Of a stretch of DNA of 64,000 nucleotides, positions 35,553-47,895 are shown piece after piece (position 1 is the first letter of the stretch; the number at the start of each line of letters is the position of its first letter). Position numbers and translations under genes: made by a program. Origin of the DNA: Bagarius yarrelli (taxonomy: Eukaryota > Chordata > Actinopteri > Siluriformes > Sisoridae); the NCBI GenBank assembly GCA_005784505.1, contig VCAZ01000022.1, positions 62,001 through 126,000 on the forward strand, given 5' to 3'. The notes beneath the pieces are model-generated. The model did not search any database. It worked only from the letters and a program-made list of their open reading frames with translations, and was not told where the DNA came from.

Positions 35553-35640
35553 CCAACTAAGCGGTGGAGGGTTAAGGGCCTTGTTCAGGGGCCCAGCAGT
35601 GCCCTACCACCGAGCTCAGGGGTGAAAAGGAATAAATGTA
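35553..35640 (-). repeat. tRNA-derived SINE fragment
   Basis: On the minus strand it reads 'ggtagggcactgctgggcccctgaacaaggcccttaaccctcc', the body of the same SINE family as at 20697. Head and tail are eroded. Confidence 0.65.
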
Positions 35641-36059
35641 ATGTAACGTCATCATGGATAAAAAGCTGATCAATGTAAATTAATAGAAAAACAGAAGGAT
35701 TTTTTTCAGTTTTTAGTGATATTTATAATCGTACACAGGATGACATGCAGTTTAAGTGTTTTCACTACTGTCTGTGTTTACGCAGGAAAAAGGGAACATT
35801 AAACATTAAAACTAACAAAATAAATCAAATTGGCTAATAAAGTGGCAGTTAATGTGAGTAATTAATAACAGAATATTATTATAGTGTTTAATTATAGATC
35901 ATTAAGAGGTTATATAAAACACACACACACACACACACACATACACATATACAGCGATTGTCTAGTACGTACTATTCAACTGCAACAAGAGAAAACATGT
36001 TACTTTATTTTTAATGCTATATTTCTTATTGCAAGGAAGTAAATCTTAACCAACAAGTA

Positions 36060-36338
36060 GCCATTTTGTTTCTCTTTAAAATCGACTTAAGGACACGGCT
36101 TAGAGATTAAACAATGAAGTCAATGAATTTATTACGCATTTCTTCTTTATCGTAAGTAACTTAAAGCACCATGTGTGTCGGCGTAACAGCCCATAAATGG
36201 GGCGCTCGCAGCAGTGTGTAATTGCGATGCTTATCCTCAGCAGGGGCCGAGGAATCTATTCAACATCAAAGACAAAAGGGCAAAAGAATAAAGCTACAAG
36301 CACAGCCAAGAGAAACGCCTTCAGTCTTCCTCTCTCTC

Positions 36339-36384
<46 letters not shown>

Positions 36385-36540
36385 CTTCTCCCTCTCTTTC
36401 TTAAAAAGAAAAAAACCTTTCCATAAGACGCGAGGCTCCAGCGCAGGGCCAAAGCGGCAACACGTTGACTCGAATATTAAAAAGAGAGAAACTGTCATCT
36501 GGTCAACCTCTAGTCTCGTCTGCTGCACCTAAAAATAAAG
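36060..36540. promoter_or_regulatory. Candidate conserved block interrupted by a (CT)n run
   Basis: Unique sequence at 36080-36325 and 36415-36540, with TTTATTACG and AATGAATTTATT homeodomain-like cores, flanks a (CT)n repeat at 36327-36392. Open frames run through the repeat and do not look coding. Confidence 0.25.
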
Positions 36541-36754
36541 TCCAGGGAAAAAAGTCCAGGAAAACGTGATAAAAATCAGGTAAAATTTTATAAATTGAAT
36601 TTTTTTTGCTGTTGAGTTGCATTTTGTAAGGATTTTAAAGGTACATGCCATCCTAAGGGAGGAACAAAACATAAAAACTAATTATAAAAAAAAAATTGCC
36701 AAAAATGTTTATTACTATAATCAATAAAAATATGACGTTTGATATTAACAGAAC

Positions 36755-37090
36755 TGGTGGTCATTTTCTCGGCCGATACGATACATTAAATCACAATAGA
36801 TTGCAATACCATATATTTTGCAATACTTAAAAAAAACTAGTTAAAAAATGTTAAACAAATCGCTAAAAATACAACCGGAGGCGCCCTTTAAAACCGCCCT
36901 TTATGATCATATGCGTCAGCGCCACCTACAGAAGCGGAGGAGGAAGTGGGTAAACACAAACTGAGGGTTTTAATTAAATATTAACGTAAATTAGTTTAAG
37001 TATGTATCGATACTAGAGGTGAAAATATCAATACACAATAGTGAAAAAAAAATCACGATAATTAGTTGTTTCGATATTTTCACACAGCCC
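36755..37090. mobile_element. hAT-like non-autonomous transposon remnant
   Basis: Contains 'gatacgatacatta' and 'gatattttcacacagccctg' type blocks, typical of fish hAT MITEs whose ends read CAGGGCTG. Only the right terminus is clear. No transposase frame remains. Confidence 0.5.
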
Positions 37091-37539
37091 TGTCATTTTT
37101 TCCTACTTAAAAATGAAAGAAACGTGAACAAATAAAACAACACCATAACGTATATGTTATTTTATCTTACCTTTATGTTATTTATTAATATACAAAGAGC
37201 AACTTGTACTATTTATCCTGTGGGTTGTCATTTTTTAGGGTAAAGAACAAGCAGGTAAGCTCCGACCCGAGAACTTTAACCTGGCGGTTAACTCTTAAAA
37301 CCGTAATATCATATTAACAATCAATAATGTGTGTTTATTTGTAAAGTACAGAAGGTTCTATGTGTTCTATCTACTCGAGTTACAAGAATTTGAATGGAAA
37401 TGAGCGTCGTGATATTTAGCGGTGAGCGTCTTAGAAATACGGAACTGCTTTTAGATTCTCTGCGGTGGAAATATTTAATCATTTTGATTTTTATTCTTGT
37501 AAATAGTCTGTAAGTGTTCGGTTAACTGGTAATGACTTC

Positions 37540-37640
37540 GATTAGCCGTTAATTCTGTGCGTTTTGGGGGTTGTGGGTTTAAATCCCACTCTGTAAAAGC
37601 TCTTAACCCTCTCCGGGTCAGTTACCCTGGTCCTGGATGG
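37540..37640 (+). repeat. Probable SINE fragment
   Basis: The B-box-like GGGTTTAAATCCCACTC is followed by 'gctcttaaccctc', matching part of the tRNA-SINE layout seen elsewhere. Shorter and more diverged than other copies. Confidence 0.45.
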
Positions 37641-38009
37641 TGTCCCGCTCCAGTCGCTTTGCCAGCTAAATGAATTAACGCCAATGCAAGCCAAGAATGT
37701 ATAGTGTCGCCTCTGAGGGAAGGAGCTGAAGCAATAATGTCCCTGCAGTAAAGCTGTCACGCCTGTCGCGTCAGGGTGGCATATGGGGACCGAGAGACGC
37801 GTGGCTCCACTGTGACCTTGGGCACTTTGGAAACAATGCAAACAATCCAGCAGTGCCACCCTTTCTGAAAATAATTACCCAAGTCATACACACACACACA
37901 CACACGACATAAGAGTCTGAAGTGCTTTTTTTTGTCTGTCTTTTTTAGTTCTTGTTAAGCGTTTGACATGTTTTCTATCCTTTTCTATATCTTTTCTATA
38001 TTTGATTTC

Positions 38010-38128
38010 TTTCTCTCTCTCGCTCTCTCTATCTCTCACTCTATTTATCTCTTCCTTTTTTTCTCCGTCTCTCTGTCTCCCTGGCTTTTCCCCTCCTTTC
38101 TTTTTTTCTTTCTTTCTTTCTTTTTCCC

Positions 38129-38170
<42 letters not shown>
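38010..38170 (+). repeat. Polypyrimidine (CT/CTTT) block
   Basis: About 160 bp of near-pure C and T, ending in a clean (CT)n run at about 38133-38169. It shares the plus-strand pyrimidine orientation of the blocks at 11514, 19169, 34480 and 36327. Confidence 0.9.
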
Positions 38171-38173
<3 letters not shown>

Positions 38174-38699
38174 CCTGATACACTAAACTCCTCTTATGCA
38201 ATGCTAAAGACTGACACCAGGTCAAAAGTAACCCAAACAAATCTGTTTAAATCCAAACACAGACGTGTGAGCGGCCATGTTTAATCCTGACACGTAGCTC
38301 TGAGAAGGTATCGCGAATAATAAATGAAAACTTCATCTTTAAAAAACCCTACATTCATTCAGCCACTAGATGGAAACAGTGGATCATTATTCAGTCTTAG
38401 AACTGGAGCTTCAGGCTGTAATTTTACATCCGATCCTTTTCGACATTGTGTTTCGGTCAAATGAACGATTGCTTCGATGTAAAAGTTATGCGTCTTAATT
38501 AGCATGCGTGATACAAAGACGAGTCGGAGGTTATGTTTGATCCCAGTACACAAATGTTTAGTCTTTCAAATCAAAATTAAATTGTTTTTGTAGCTAAGTT
38601 AACTATGCCATGTTGTAAACATTTAGTGTCTTTGTCTCTAATTTAATTAACGAGTATTTGTCCTAATTTGCAATAAAGAAATTGCATTTATGAACTGCG

Positions 38700-39610
38700 C
38701 TTATTTTGCTGTTTAAAAGAAACGACTTCATCAGGTCACAACACTTTCCGGATGACAATCTGCTCCTGGAGTCACACTGATGTTTACTCAGGACCTCAAG
38801 CCTCTAAGGGAGCAGATAATGAGCTTCGCTCGAGCTAATAAAGTATCGGAAAAGGGTTTACGATGGCAACCGGGAATCCCCCAAAGGGGACACGGCGAGG
38901 GGAAGTCAATGAGGTCAACTGAGAACAATACTGGAACGCAGCCATAGTCATGTAAACTCTGAGGTCATGATTTTAATGATGAAAGTATCCTTTCAATTTT
39001 TTTTCCTGTGTTTGGTCCGGCAGCTGCCAACAGGGGGCAGAAGCATCTTTTAGTTTCTTTACCAGAACTCAAGGCAGTTAAATGCCCGCTAAGAAAAACG
39101 TCCTGCTGAATTTGAGATTCATGACTAGTGCAGTCTCACCATGAGCACGTCTCGCACCACGCCGCTGTTTGTGCCAGTCATGCTGTGTCCCTTTGATCCC
39201 GACGCTTGTAAAATGTCTCCCGAACCTCCCTGTCATATTATGTCTTCATTCTTTAGCACAACGGTTGATGGACAACGCGAACCCACCAGGGCACCGTTAT
39301 CGCTAACGTAAAGTAATGTAATATCGAATGAATTGTGATTCCGCCCTGTTTAATTTACTCCCAACATTTAGGATGCGGTGCGTTTCATTTACGACGTCTA
39401 ATGATAGCCATATTTCACCTGATTAAAATGTTATGAGCAGAGGTTTAATGGCTTAATCATGCACAATCGCACCGTTGCGCGCAAGGCCGAAATTATTCTT
39501 AGCAGTTTTTTAATTGCCAGGCATCGATTGTTTATTAATCGGCGCCGTCATGCCGTTCCTGTGGGAAAGACGTGTAATGAGAATGAAAGTGACATTCACA
39601 GGACTCATCA
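38700..39610. promoter_or_regulatory. Candidate conserved non-coding blocks
   Basis: Two compact unique blocks, about 38720-38960 and 39430-39600, carry many CpG dinucleotides and TAAT/ATTA or AATCAT cores, for example 'ttattaatcggcgccgtcatg'. There are no repeats and no credible reading frame. The second ends at a CA repeat (39631-39661). Confidence 0.3.
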
Positions 39611-39627
39611 AAGCTTTCCTTCTCTTT

Positions 39628-39664
<37 letters not shown>

Positions 39665-39727
39665 GCTTCTTCCTTCACCCTTTTTCCAACACTTTTTTTT
39701 ATTTTTGCTTTCACACTATGTATGTAC

Positions 39728-39749
39728 GTATATATATATATATATATAT

Positions 39750-39793
<44 letters not shown>

Positions 39794-39823
39794 ATATATA
39801 TATATATGTGTGTATGTGTGTGT
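39728..39823. repeat. (TA)n then (TG)n microsatellite
   Basis: About 80 bp of TA repeats with two TATC/TGAT interruptions, grading into TG units. Reading frames across it are artefacts. Confidence 0.95.
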
Positions 39824-41479
39824 TGGAAAGCAAGGTGAGCTTCCTGTGTCTTTTGCTGCCATTTATCTGTCGTTTGTTAAGCCTTAGGCAGTGACATCAC
39901 TAATCAATAGCTTGCTCTGTGAAAAAGTCAACACAAAATGGCTCTGATTAAATAAACAGGCAGCGGGTTTAGGAGCGAGCGATTGCCATCTTATTTAATC
40001 TGATTTGGATGACGCACATAAACAGCACTGATTTGAGGTCTCTGAAATCCCATAATGATTCGCACCTGTTGGCCAACTGCTGTCTCTTCTCTTCTTTTCT
40101 CTTTTCTTTGGCACCGATTTTGATACAGTCTAATTCGATTCCGGCGACTGCAGGGCTCCAGGGAAGAACAACATAAAGTTCTAGCGAGAGGGCAGGCAGT
40201 CCAAGCACATATTTGTAATTTGTGTCTTTTGAGCTGAAACAATGGCTGAATTTTCAAGAAAAAAAAAATAGATTAAGAACGACCAAAGTTTTTTGTATCC
40301 CCAACTAAACCCTCCACCTTGGATAAAAGATCTGACACTAAAGAAATCTTCGGCAAAAGGTAATCCTATTGTCCAGCACAAACTGTCTATCTTCCAAGCA
40401 GAATGTGTGTAGCTATAGCGCTGTATGGTCAAATCAAGTAAACAAAGCCTCAAGCTAATTATAGTGAGTTTAATATAGTTACTGCCAATATTCTTAAAAA
40501 AATGGGATCAAATCCATTAACCTATCAAAGTCACAACTACTCTAAGTGACAGAAAATTAACTGAATTGGGGTAAATAATTTTTAGGTGTAAAATTAGGGA
40601 CAGTCGTTGGTCTTTGGAGTCGAGTCACTGCTTCTTCAAATTAACATAAGGCAGTTTAGGTTAGGGAGTCTAGTGTGTCCTTGATCTACCACAGAGATTT
40701 AGAAGAAGATCCCACTGTAAAAAGGACCTCAGACTGAATCCAGGATCCACTGGATAGATTACCAGGCATGTCCTACTGGACAGAGTTCTCAATCTAGGCT
40801 CAAGACCCATTTGGGACATTTTCAGCCTTGTTCAATACGATGGAAACCCTAGGGTACCCCTGGGGCTCTATCCTGTATGTTCCACTGGACAGTCTGGGCT
40901 GGCCTTGTCAGGCTGGTGCCCCCTATAAAAATAATAGATTACATTAGTATGGTGATAATAGGACAGCAGGGGGTTGAATATTGCAGAGGAAATCAGTGTG
41001 GAAGATTGTTGGACTACTGATCACATGGTCATGAGTGCAGATTTAACCAGTTTCAAGCAGTCAGAGGAGTGTACAAATCTGAAGGCAAGTTTCATGGTAA
41101 ATCTACCGACTTCCTGTAATGCAAAGCTGCCATCATCTCATTGGCTGCCAAAAGCCAATTCACTACAGCGGAAATCATGTTGAATAAAGTCAACTGTTGG
41201 TAGCGGCTATTTGTTTTGCTTTGTAGATTGACTTTACAAGTCTTGAACTTGTCTGAACAAAGAAAAGACAGAATGGTGGAACTGTCATCCTTGTTCATGA
41301 TACAAAAAGCAAGAGGGAATGCCAGTACTTATCCTAAAGGTCATGGGCTCACCCCGAGATATGGTTGAGATCACAGTCAGAAAATTCCTGTTAAGAGACT
41401 TGTGTAATTCAGACAGTCTAGAAAAGTTTGAGTTTAAAAGTCGATCGCAGAGACATACGAGGCATTAGCTACAAATAGG

Positions 41480-41960
41480 CCATCACTGCTAAAATGAGCT
41501 CATATAATGGGCGTCGAGTAAACGCTTCATTTGCGTCTTCATGATTTCAAGATCACGGCTGTATGAGAGAATGTAGGCACCGCAGAGAGGCTCTGTATAA
41601 CATCATCGATTTATAATTTCATCCGAAGGCCCCCGGAGGCCAAAGGAACGATTGATCTGAGGACACAGATGAACCGCCGTGTGGTCAGTGCGCAAATTAA
41701 TTCATTTTCTACATCTACTATTCTATTATGATTGCTTTTGATAACCATTTCGTCTGGTGTAATGTATCCAACTGTCTGGCAGCTACAGCTTGGGTCAATA
41801 GCAGGAAGTGTAGATTTACAGCGGCCTTGTGGACTAAACCTCTTGCAGTCGAGACTTAATTACTCATCACGCTTCAGACTGTGTGTTTTTCGCCGATTCA
41901 GAGTGGAGGCCAGGTCTTGTTTGGTAGTTGTTGGATATGCAAATTTTTATACTAAATAAT
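41480..41960. promoter_or_regulatory. Candidate conserved non-coding block
   Basis: Unique, repeat-free sequence with CpGs ('cgaaggcccccggaggcc') beside TTTATAATTTCAT-type AT cores. Frames are short and lack domain features. Presented as a candidate from composition only. Confidence 0.25.
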
Positions 41961-42349
41961 TAAATTTGTCAACGAGATGCAGAAAAATGAATAAAAGTAA
42001 TTATTTTTTCTATTAACTATTAAAATAACTACTTTTGTTATTACAAAGCTTTTTTACCTATTATTGGCATTTCTCTGGCTACCAAGTCCCGTAAACATCG
42101 GCTAGTTTATGAAGCTAACAACAAGCAAGGCAGTCAGGCAGCAGCTAACAAAAATAGCTAACATGGCTAACTTACTTTACCACCAGGAGACCATAATCTG
42201 TATCACGTTTGGATTCATAATTGTAATTTTTTTGGAACTGTTGCGTTATTCTAGTAGTTGTCCCACCAGCACCAATCCACGAAAAAAATCTGATTGTAAA
42301 AAATCTGATCTCTCACTCATTTACTGCGTGTGCTGAAAATCTGATTGTT

Positions 42350-42800
42350 GTAAACGTTTGAACTTTAGATGGATTACAATGAAAGGCTGCTGTGTAGCAA
42401 CCGCGCTAGGGCATTTCTCTCTTTTGTCCTCTCTGTGTTTCTGCCTCTATCTCCATCTCTTTCCCTCCTTTATGTCCTCTGCACAGCATGTCGACAGGCT
42501 ACAACTCGAAGCACTACCACCATCTTGCGTCTGTATTTGCAGCTCCCGGAAGCAGATTTTACTTAGCGGCCATGTTGAATAAGGCTGGGGAGAGTGGGCG
42601 GGGCATATGAGAAGGCTGGGTTACACTACGCAAGTAGCTAATTGTGTTTTGCTTCTTTGACGGCTGTGCCCTGAACGTCATTCAGTGACTAATGCTTTGA
42701 TGTATATCGAAATATCGGAAATGTGTTTAAAAATCATATTGAAATAAGTTCTGTTGCGATATATATTGATATTAAATTATTGCCCAGCCCTAGATCAACT
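42350..42800. mobile_element. Non-autonomous DNA transposon remnant (hAT-like)
   Basis: The right side carries a 'gatatatattgatatta' block and ends in 'attgcccagccct', the reverse complement of the fish AGGGCTGGGCAAT terminus. The left part holds a pyrimidine tract with a good acceptor-like 'ctctgcacag' at about 42487, and a 41-codon frame after it reading MSTGYNSKHYHHLASVFAAP. No transposase domain is recognised. Confidence 0.45.
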
Positions 42801-45119
42801 GGACGTTTTATGAGAACATCTTTACCTATAAACCGTATGAGGTCGCCCTCCACTGGTCACAGTGTGTCTTTACCCCTGTTTTTTTAAAGCTGAATTAATT
42901 AGTTGCGTCTTTCTGTTTTACACACACACACACACAGACAAAATAGTTCTGTTCGCAAAGCCAGTGGCTTTAAATAGATTAATTAAACCGCAGGGATTTT
43001 TTGGTAAAGCAAAGGAAGCATCGAGAAAGTGAATGCTGTGGACGTTTTTTGAGGGAAGAATCTGCGCTTTTCTCAACTCCTTTATTTAAAACACAATTTC
43101 ACGGATGGCTGGATGAAGAAATGCTATATTTCTAGCTGCGGCAGTATCCAAACTGCGGGCTGCACCGGGTATTGTAGTGCTAAGTATTAAATTTCTTTCA
43201 AATATCCATACAAAGCAGATTAATCAATAGGCAAAGTAAATAAACGAGGGGAGTGTGTTACCTGGGAGACGTGGCACAGTAAAGCACCTTCGACTAAACA
43301 CTTCATGTTGCGTGTAGCTGTTTTCCTGACGTAATCGCTCGAGCCTGACGGCCATGACAAACCCTGAGAGAAAGGAAATCCCACAGTGGCAGAGTGGGAA
43401 CGGTTCGGATCTTAGTTTGTTAACTTTAAGCAAGCCATGCGTTTAGTTATCAAGCCTCGGATCATCCAGAGGAAACGCTGTCACCGGGTTGCATGTGATT
43501 GGTGTTGCGTAAGAAAACTTGTCAAGACTGAGAGAAAAGGACAAACTTTTTTATGAGACTGAATTCATGTTTCGTGCACTTCTTCAACGTCAACTCATTT
43601 TAAATACATCTAAGTAGAGAGCGCAAGCAATTTATGAAAAAATGCATCTAAAGTGCGAGGAAATTCGTGCCTCATACTGAGTCATATACAGCTGCTAACT
43701 AGCTGACTCACTAGCAAGAGTGCAAATGCTAATTCTGTCTAGCCACATTGTCGTTTTCCCCTTGATATTTCTGAGCTACTCATGAATCGGAGGAAAAATC
43801 GGTGATAAAATTCACAGCATCGTTTGGGCTAATCCCCACCCTGGCTTGATGTTGGAAGTGACACGCCGCAGATCACCTCAGGCTGTTCTTTTCTGGACGG
43901 TCGTGGAATGTAGTTTGGCCTGAATTATTCAGAGAAAGATTTAGAGGCTTGTGAAGATTTGAAAGAATAAATATACAAAAATTAACAACCCGCTATACAT
44001 TTTCACGCGACCTGATGTAGCTGTTTCTCTGCCTAGTTTGACTAAATGAGTAGCAGAATAAAAAAAACAGTTTTACACACACACACATAATATAAAATGT
44101 CTCTCCTCACAACACTCTTGCTAAAATTAAGCTCAATTGTTAGATATGTTTAATAATGACGATGGCATTGCTCTTTTTTTAAACGCTAATTTATATTTTA
44201 TTGTGTTGCTCAAAAATTTTGGGATCCATGTTTGCATGGTCACATGTTCTTAGGTTTAAAGGTTACAATGTCCGAACACATACCTCATGTCCTAATTTGT
44301 TTATACCTTTGTTTTAAAAACTACAGTATCTTAAGTTTAGTGTATATATTTCATTATTGTTCATATATGGAGTTGTTTATTCAAGGTAGTTTTATATTAT
44401 ATAATGTCTATATAGTATGTGTATATATTTTAAGTGTGTCTGAGGGATGGATTTAAATAGATTTCAGTGTTTGTTTTTTATGTAAGTGTGTCCTGGGTGT
44501 TTAAACTTAAAATGTGATAATGTTTACACGCCCCTGGGAAAATGGAAAATCGTGAAGAAAATGGAACGTTAACTTTATGTGTATAACCAGAATATTGTCA
44601 TTAGGGGAACATAGTACTAACCCCTTGAGGTAGTTACTATAAGATTTTCTATGATACTTGAGGTTTTATTATCAATAATCATCCATCCATCCATCAATTT
44701 TTTAACCATCATCCTCCTGAACCGGTTTAAAAATGACCTTTCCTTCTTTTTTCCTTTTTATTTCTCTTTATCGAAGGTTGTAGTATTTTGTCTTAAAGAT
44801 AGCACATGCAGACACTCCTTCAAACTGCTTTAAAAATAGTGATGGAGATTCCCTTTAGAGAAAATTATTAAGACCAACGAGCCAATACTGACTTTCTGCT
44901 GGGAAGGAAAAGAATGCTTTCTTTAATTATAAAAGCATTTCCTGCTGACGTTGAATCATCTGTCTCGCTATACTAAAGACACACGTTAGCTTGGAACTAA
45001 TCAGTGGCTTGACCCGTATGATCTTTGGGAAATCTTGCACAAGGAATCTTCGAAATAAGTAGTTCGTGTAAGGTATATGCTTCCAAGAGACTTCACCTTC
45101 TCTGTGTAACATTTATCTA

Positions 45120-45600
45120 CGTGGTCAGCACAGTTTCAAAGATAAGAGAGCGAGAGTGAATTAGAGGCAGGCGGGCGAAGTCCTGATCCTGCCGTCTCCA
45201 CAGGTTCTGAAACTAATGAGGGGCCTATTAGTCGGCACTGCCTGACACATTGTGCACCTCCAGCCCACAGCCTTCTTGCTGCACTGTCCGACACATGCGA
45301 AAGAAAATTGGCTGCTGTCGTCAATTGAGCTCGGACGGTTTCGGCAGCATGCAATCAGCGGTCAAAGCGTTTGAATTAGACTCCAGGCAGTACGATGTAA
45401 GAAAATAAGCTTCTAAAATGCACCTCCCAGCTACAAACACTCCAGGCCAGGTAGTCAAGCTGCCGGCAGGAGAGCGAGGCAGCCGTGGCAGTGCCATTAC
45501 TTATTACGCCTGGCACTTTGTTTCCTTCGCAGGAGGCAGGAGCGCTGCTGAGCTCGGCGGTCAGCATCATTACCGAGCTTCCCTCTCGGGGACGTTTTGA
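45120..45600. promoter_or_regulatory. Candidate conserved non-coding block (GC-balanced)
   Basis: Nearly 480 bp of unique, GC-balanced sequence in an AT-rich desert, with several CpGs, AATTAG and AATTGAGC cores and 'ggcagtgccattacttattacg'. Frames on both strands reach 60-82 codons but none shows a domain or splice arrangement. It is among the strongest desert candidates for an enhancer. Confidence 0.3.
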
Positions 45601-45892
45601 AGCGGGAAAGCTCTGTGAATACATTGAAATAGTTTTCTACTGTATAAACCTATGGGTCTAGTAGCTGTTATTGAGGTTGTTTGTATAGAACTGGTGTGGT
45701 GCCATGAAATAGCATACAGGCTGTAAAGCAAGAAAAATCTACAGGACTGGCTGGAGTAGTCGTATTGACTGCCTATTTTCACATAATCGTACAAGGCATG
45801 TTGAGAAGGATGCTTTTTTGTATACCCTCAAGGTGCAAATGATTTTACATGATGGAGTATGGCTATTTTAAAACACTATTTTTGCTTTTAGG

Positions 45893-46060
45893 GCAACGAT
45901 GGTTAAGTGGTGAAGGCTCTGGTTTCTTGTTCACAAGATCAGAGTTTGAGCCCTAGCACTACCCTTGATCATGGCCCTTAGTGCTCTTTGGCCAGGGGTG
46001 TCTTATCATGACTGACCCTGCTCTTGAATTTGTTTATGAATATGTAAATAATAAAGGCTA
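45893..46060 (+). repeat. tRNA-derived SINE, diverged
   Basis: Head 'gatggttaagtggtgaaggctctgg', B-box-like AGTTTGAGCCC, then 'ccaggggtgtcttatcatgactgaccctgctctt', the same family as the copy at 25972. The tail ends near an 'aataaaggc'. Confidence 0.7.
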
Positions 46061-46565
46061 TGTATGGTATAAAACACTTAGGATAGGATATATTAGAAAA
46101 ATAACCAGATAACTAAATTGGGTAGGGGTAAAAAATACATAAATTAAGGTAAGGTAAGAATGTCAGCCTTCAGTAAGCAACTGTAAACATCATACACACA
46201 TCTTAGTAAACATGGCCAACAATATAGCTTGTGCCCGGTGCTAGCTGTTAGCCACTTGTAGCGGTCATAGTTGCATTATTTGAAATGGCACACAAAACAA
46301 TTGCTGGCTTTTGTTAATGAAACTAATTTGGGTGTAGGACTTTCTTAAGCAATTATTTCTCTTCTCTCTGCAAAAATACAACATGTGTTTTCAGTAGCTC
46401 GGCAACAGTATCTGGTACCGGCAACTGCAGTGTTTCTTTTCATTGAGTTTTTCATACTTTGTAAATTTCAGACGAATGCTTAGGGTAGCTCTGGGCACGT
46501 CCCAAGTCCCAGAGAGCAGGCTGTCACTGAATGTCGAAATTTGATTGGCTGATAATTCGAGAAAT

Positions 46566-46690
46566 AATCTATCCATCCATTTTCCACCGCTTATCCGGAG
46601 TCGGGTCGCAGGGGAAGAAACCCCAGACATAGTCTCTCCAATGTGTCCTGGGCCTTTCCTGCGGTCTCCTCCCAAAAGGCTGGCGCTATC
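46566..46690 (-). repeat. Dispersed fish repeat (non-LTR element 3' segment, probable)
   Basis: Opens 'atccatccattttccaccgc' and continues 'ttatccggagtcgggtcgca', then 'gtgtcctgggcctttcctgcggtctcctccc'. This is the typical 3' segment of an abundant teleost interspersed LINE-like repeat, in reverse. The exact family is not certain. Confidence 0.6.
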
Positions 46691-47514
46691 AGTAGCGCTG
46701 CTCTAGACCTTTTTAATGTAGGGAATTCTGGTTCAACCTCAACAAAACTAATCAATTTTGTGGACAAAACATGATAACTAAATAGTCAAGAAAGGTATTT
46801 TTTTCTTCAGCACATTCTCACTAATCAGAATGACCAATTCTCAACAAAAAAACTGTGATACAGATTATTCTTTTAACTAACATGTTTTTAACACTATATG
46901 TATAATTATTTTTTCCCTTTTTTTGGACAAATAACTCGAGGTCACTGGGTGCTAATGAGTCTGCTCTATGCTACTGTCCTTGGGACAGAACCCCCCCCCC
47001 CCCAAGAACATCTGCTGTTGTAATTGGTGTTATTTGGCTTCAGTGAATTAAATGTAAATAGACGAGCACCTTCATTTGTTTTTAATAGTATGCAGTGGGT
47101 CGAGGTGGAAGTTAAATAACACCAGCATACTGGTGTTAGCTTGGATTTTTTTTTTGGAGCACAGAAATTTGTAGGTTGACTTTTGTGTAATAACACTTAA
47201 GGTTTTTAATTAAAACAAGGAAAAAGAAAGAGCACGGATGTTAGCTCATCAGTGATGTCCTTGAGGCTTGAGAAAGTGGAAATTTCAGAAAATCGTTACA
47301 TATAAATAGAGACTTTATACAACTTCACCAAAAATCTTTTCAGTGCTGTTAAAATGCACACACACAGTGTTGACATGTGAGTTTTTAAATACACAATAAT
47401 GTAAATCTAATAAAATATCAAAATTTTATGCATGTATTGTAATGCCTTAAATGATTTTTTATATATTTATCTTTCAGTCTCCAAAATGGCTCAGGTCTAA
47501 GCTATGCTAGCTAG

Positions 47515-47895
47515 CTAAGCTAGCCTAGGCAGTCTGTTTTGTTTACTTCCTGTTTTGTCCTCGTGTCTTCCTGTCATGTGCTTCCCTATGTCCTTGTTTT
47601 CATTAGTTTGTTTAGTCATGTGTTCTTTATTTGGTTCAGGTGTGTCTTGTCTAGTTAATGTGTTCATTGTGTATTTGTAGCCCTTGTGTTTTGCCTTGTC
47701 TTTGTGGATTATTGTTTGTTTGTTGATGTAACACTGTGGAGAGATTCTGTTCCTGCTTCTGGTTTTGTTCCTGTTCCTGTTCCTGTTTAGTCTAGTTAAG
47801 TTTAGTTGTTTGTCTGATATTCTTGTATATAGTCACAGTGTAAATAAACTTCACTTGGGTTTAAATACGTCTCGCCTCAGTGGAGACCCTTACAT
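47515..47895 (+). mobile_element. Possible solo LTR or retroelement 3' end
   Basis: T- and G-rich sequence with repeated 'gtgttcttt' and 'ttcctgttcctg' units leads to AATAAA (about 47844) and 'cttcacttgggtttaaatacgtctcgcctcag', ending 'gacccttaca'. Many fish Ty3-like LTRs have this layout. I could not prove a TG..CA boundary or a target duplication. Confidence 0.3.

Noticed and set aside
42480..42600. Exon-like frame after a good acceptor (MSTGYNSKHYHH...)
   Set aside because: It sits inside a hAT-like repeat whose terminus is visible at about 42790, so it is probably part of the transposon sequence.
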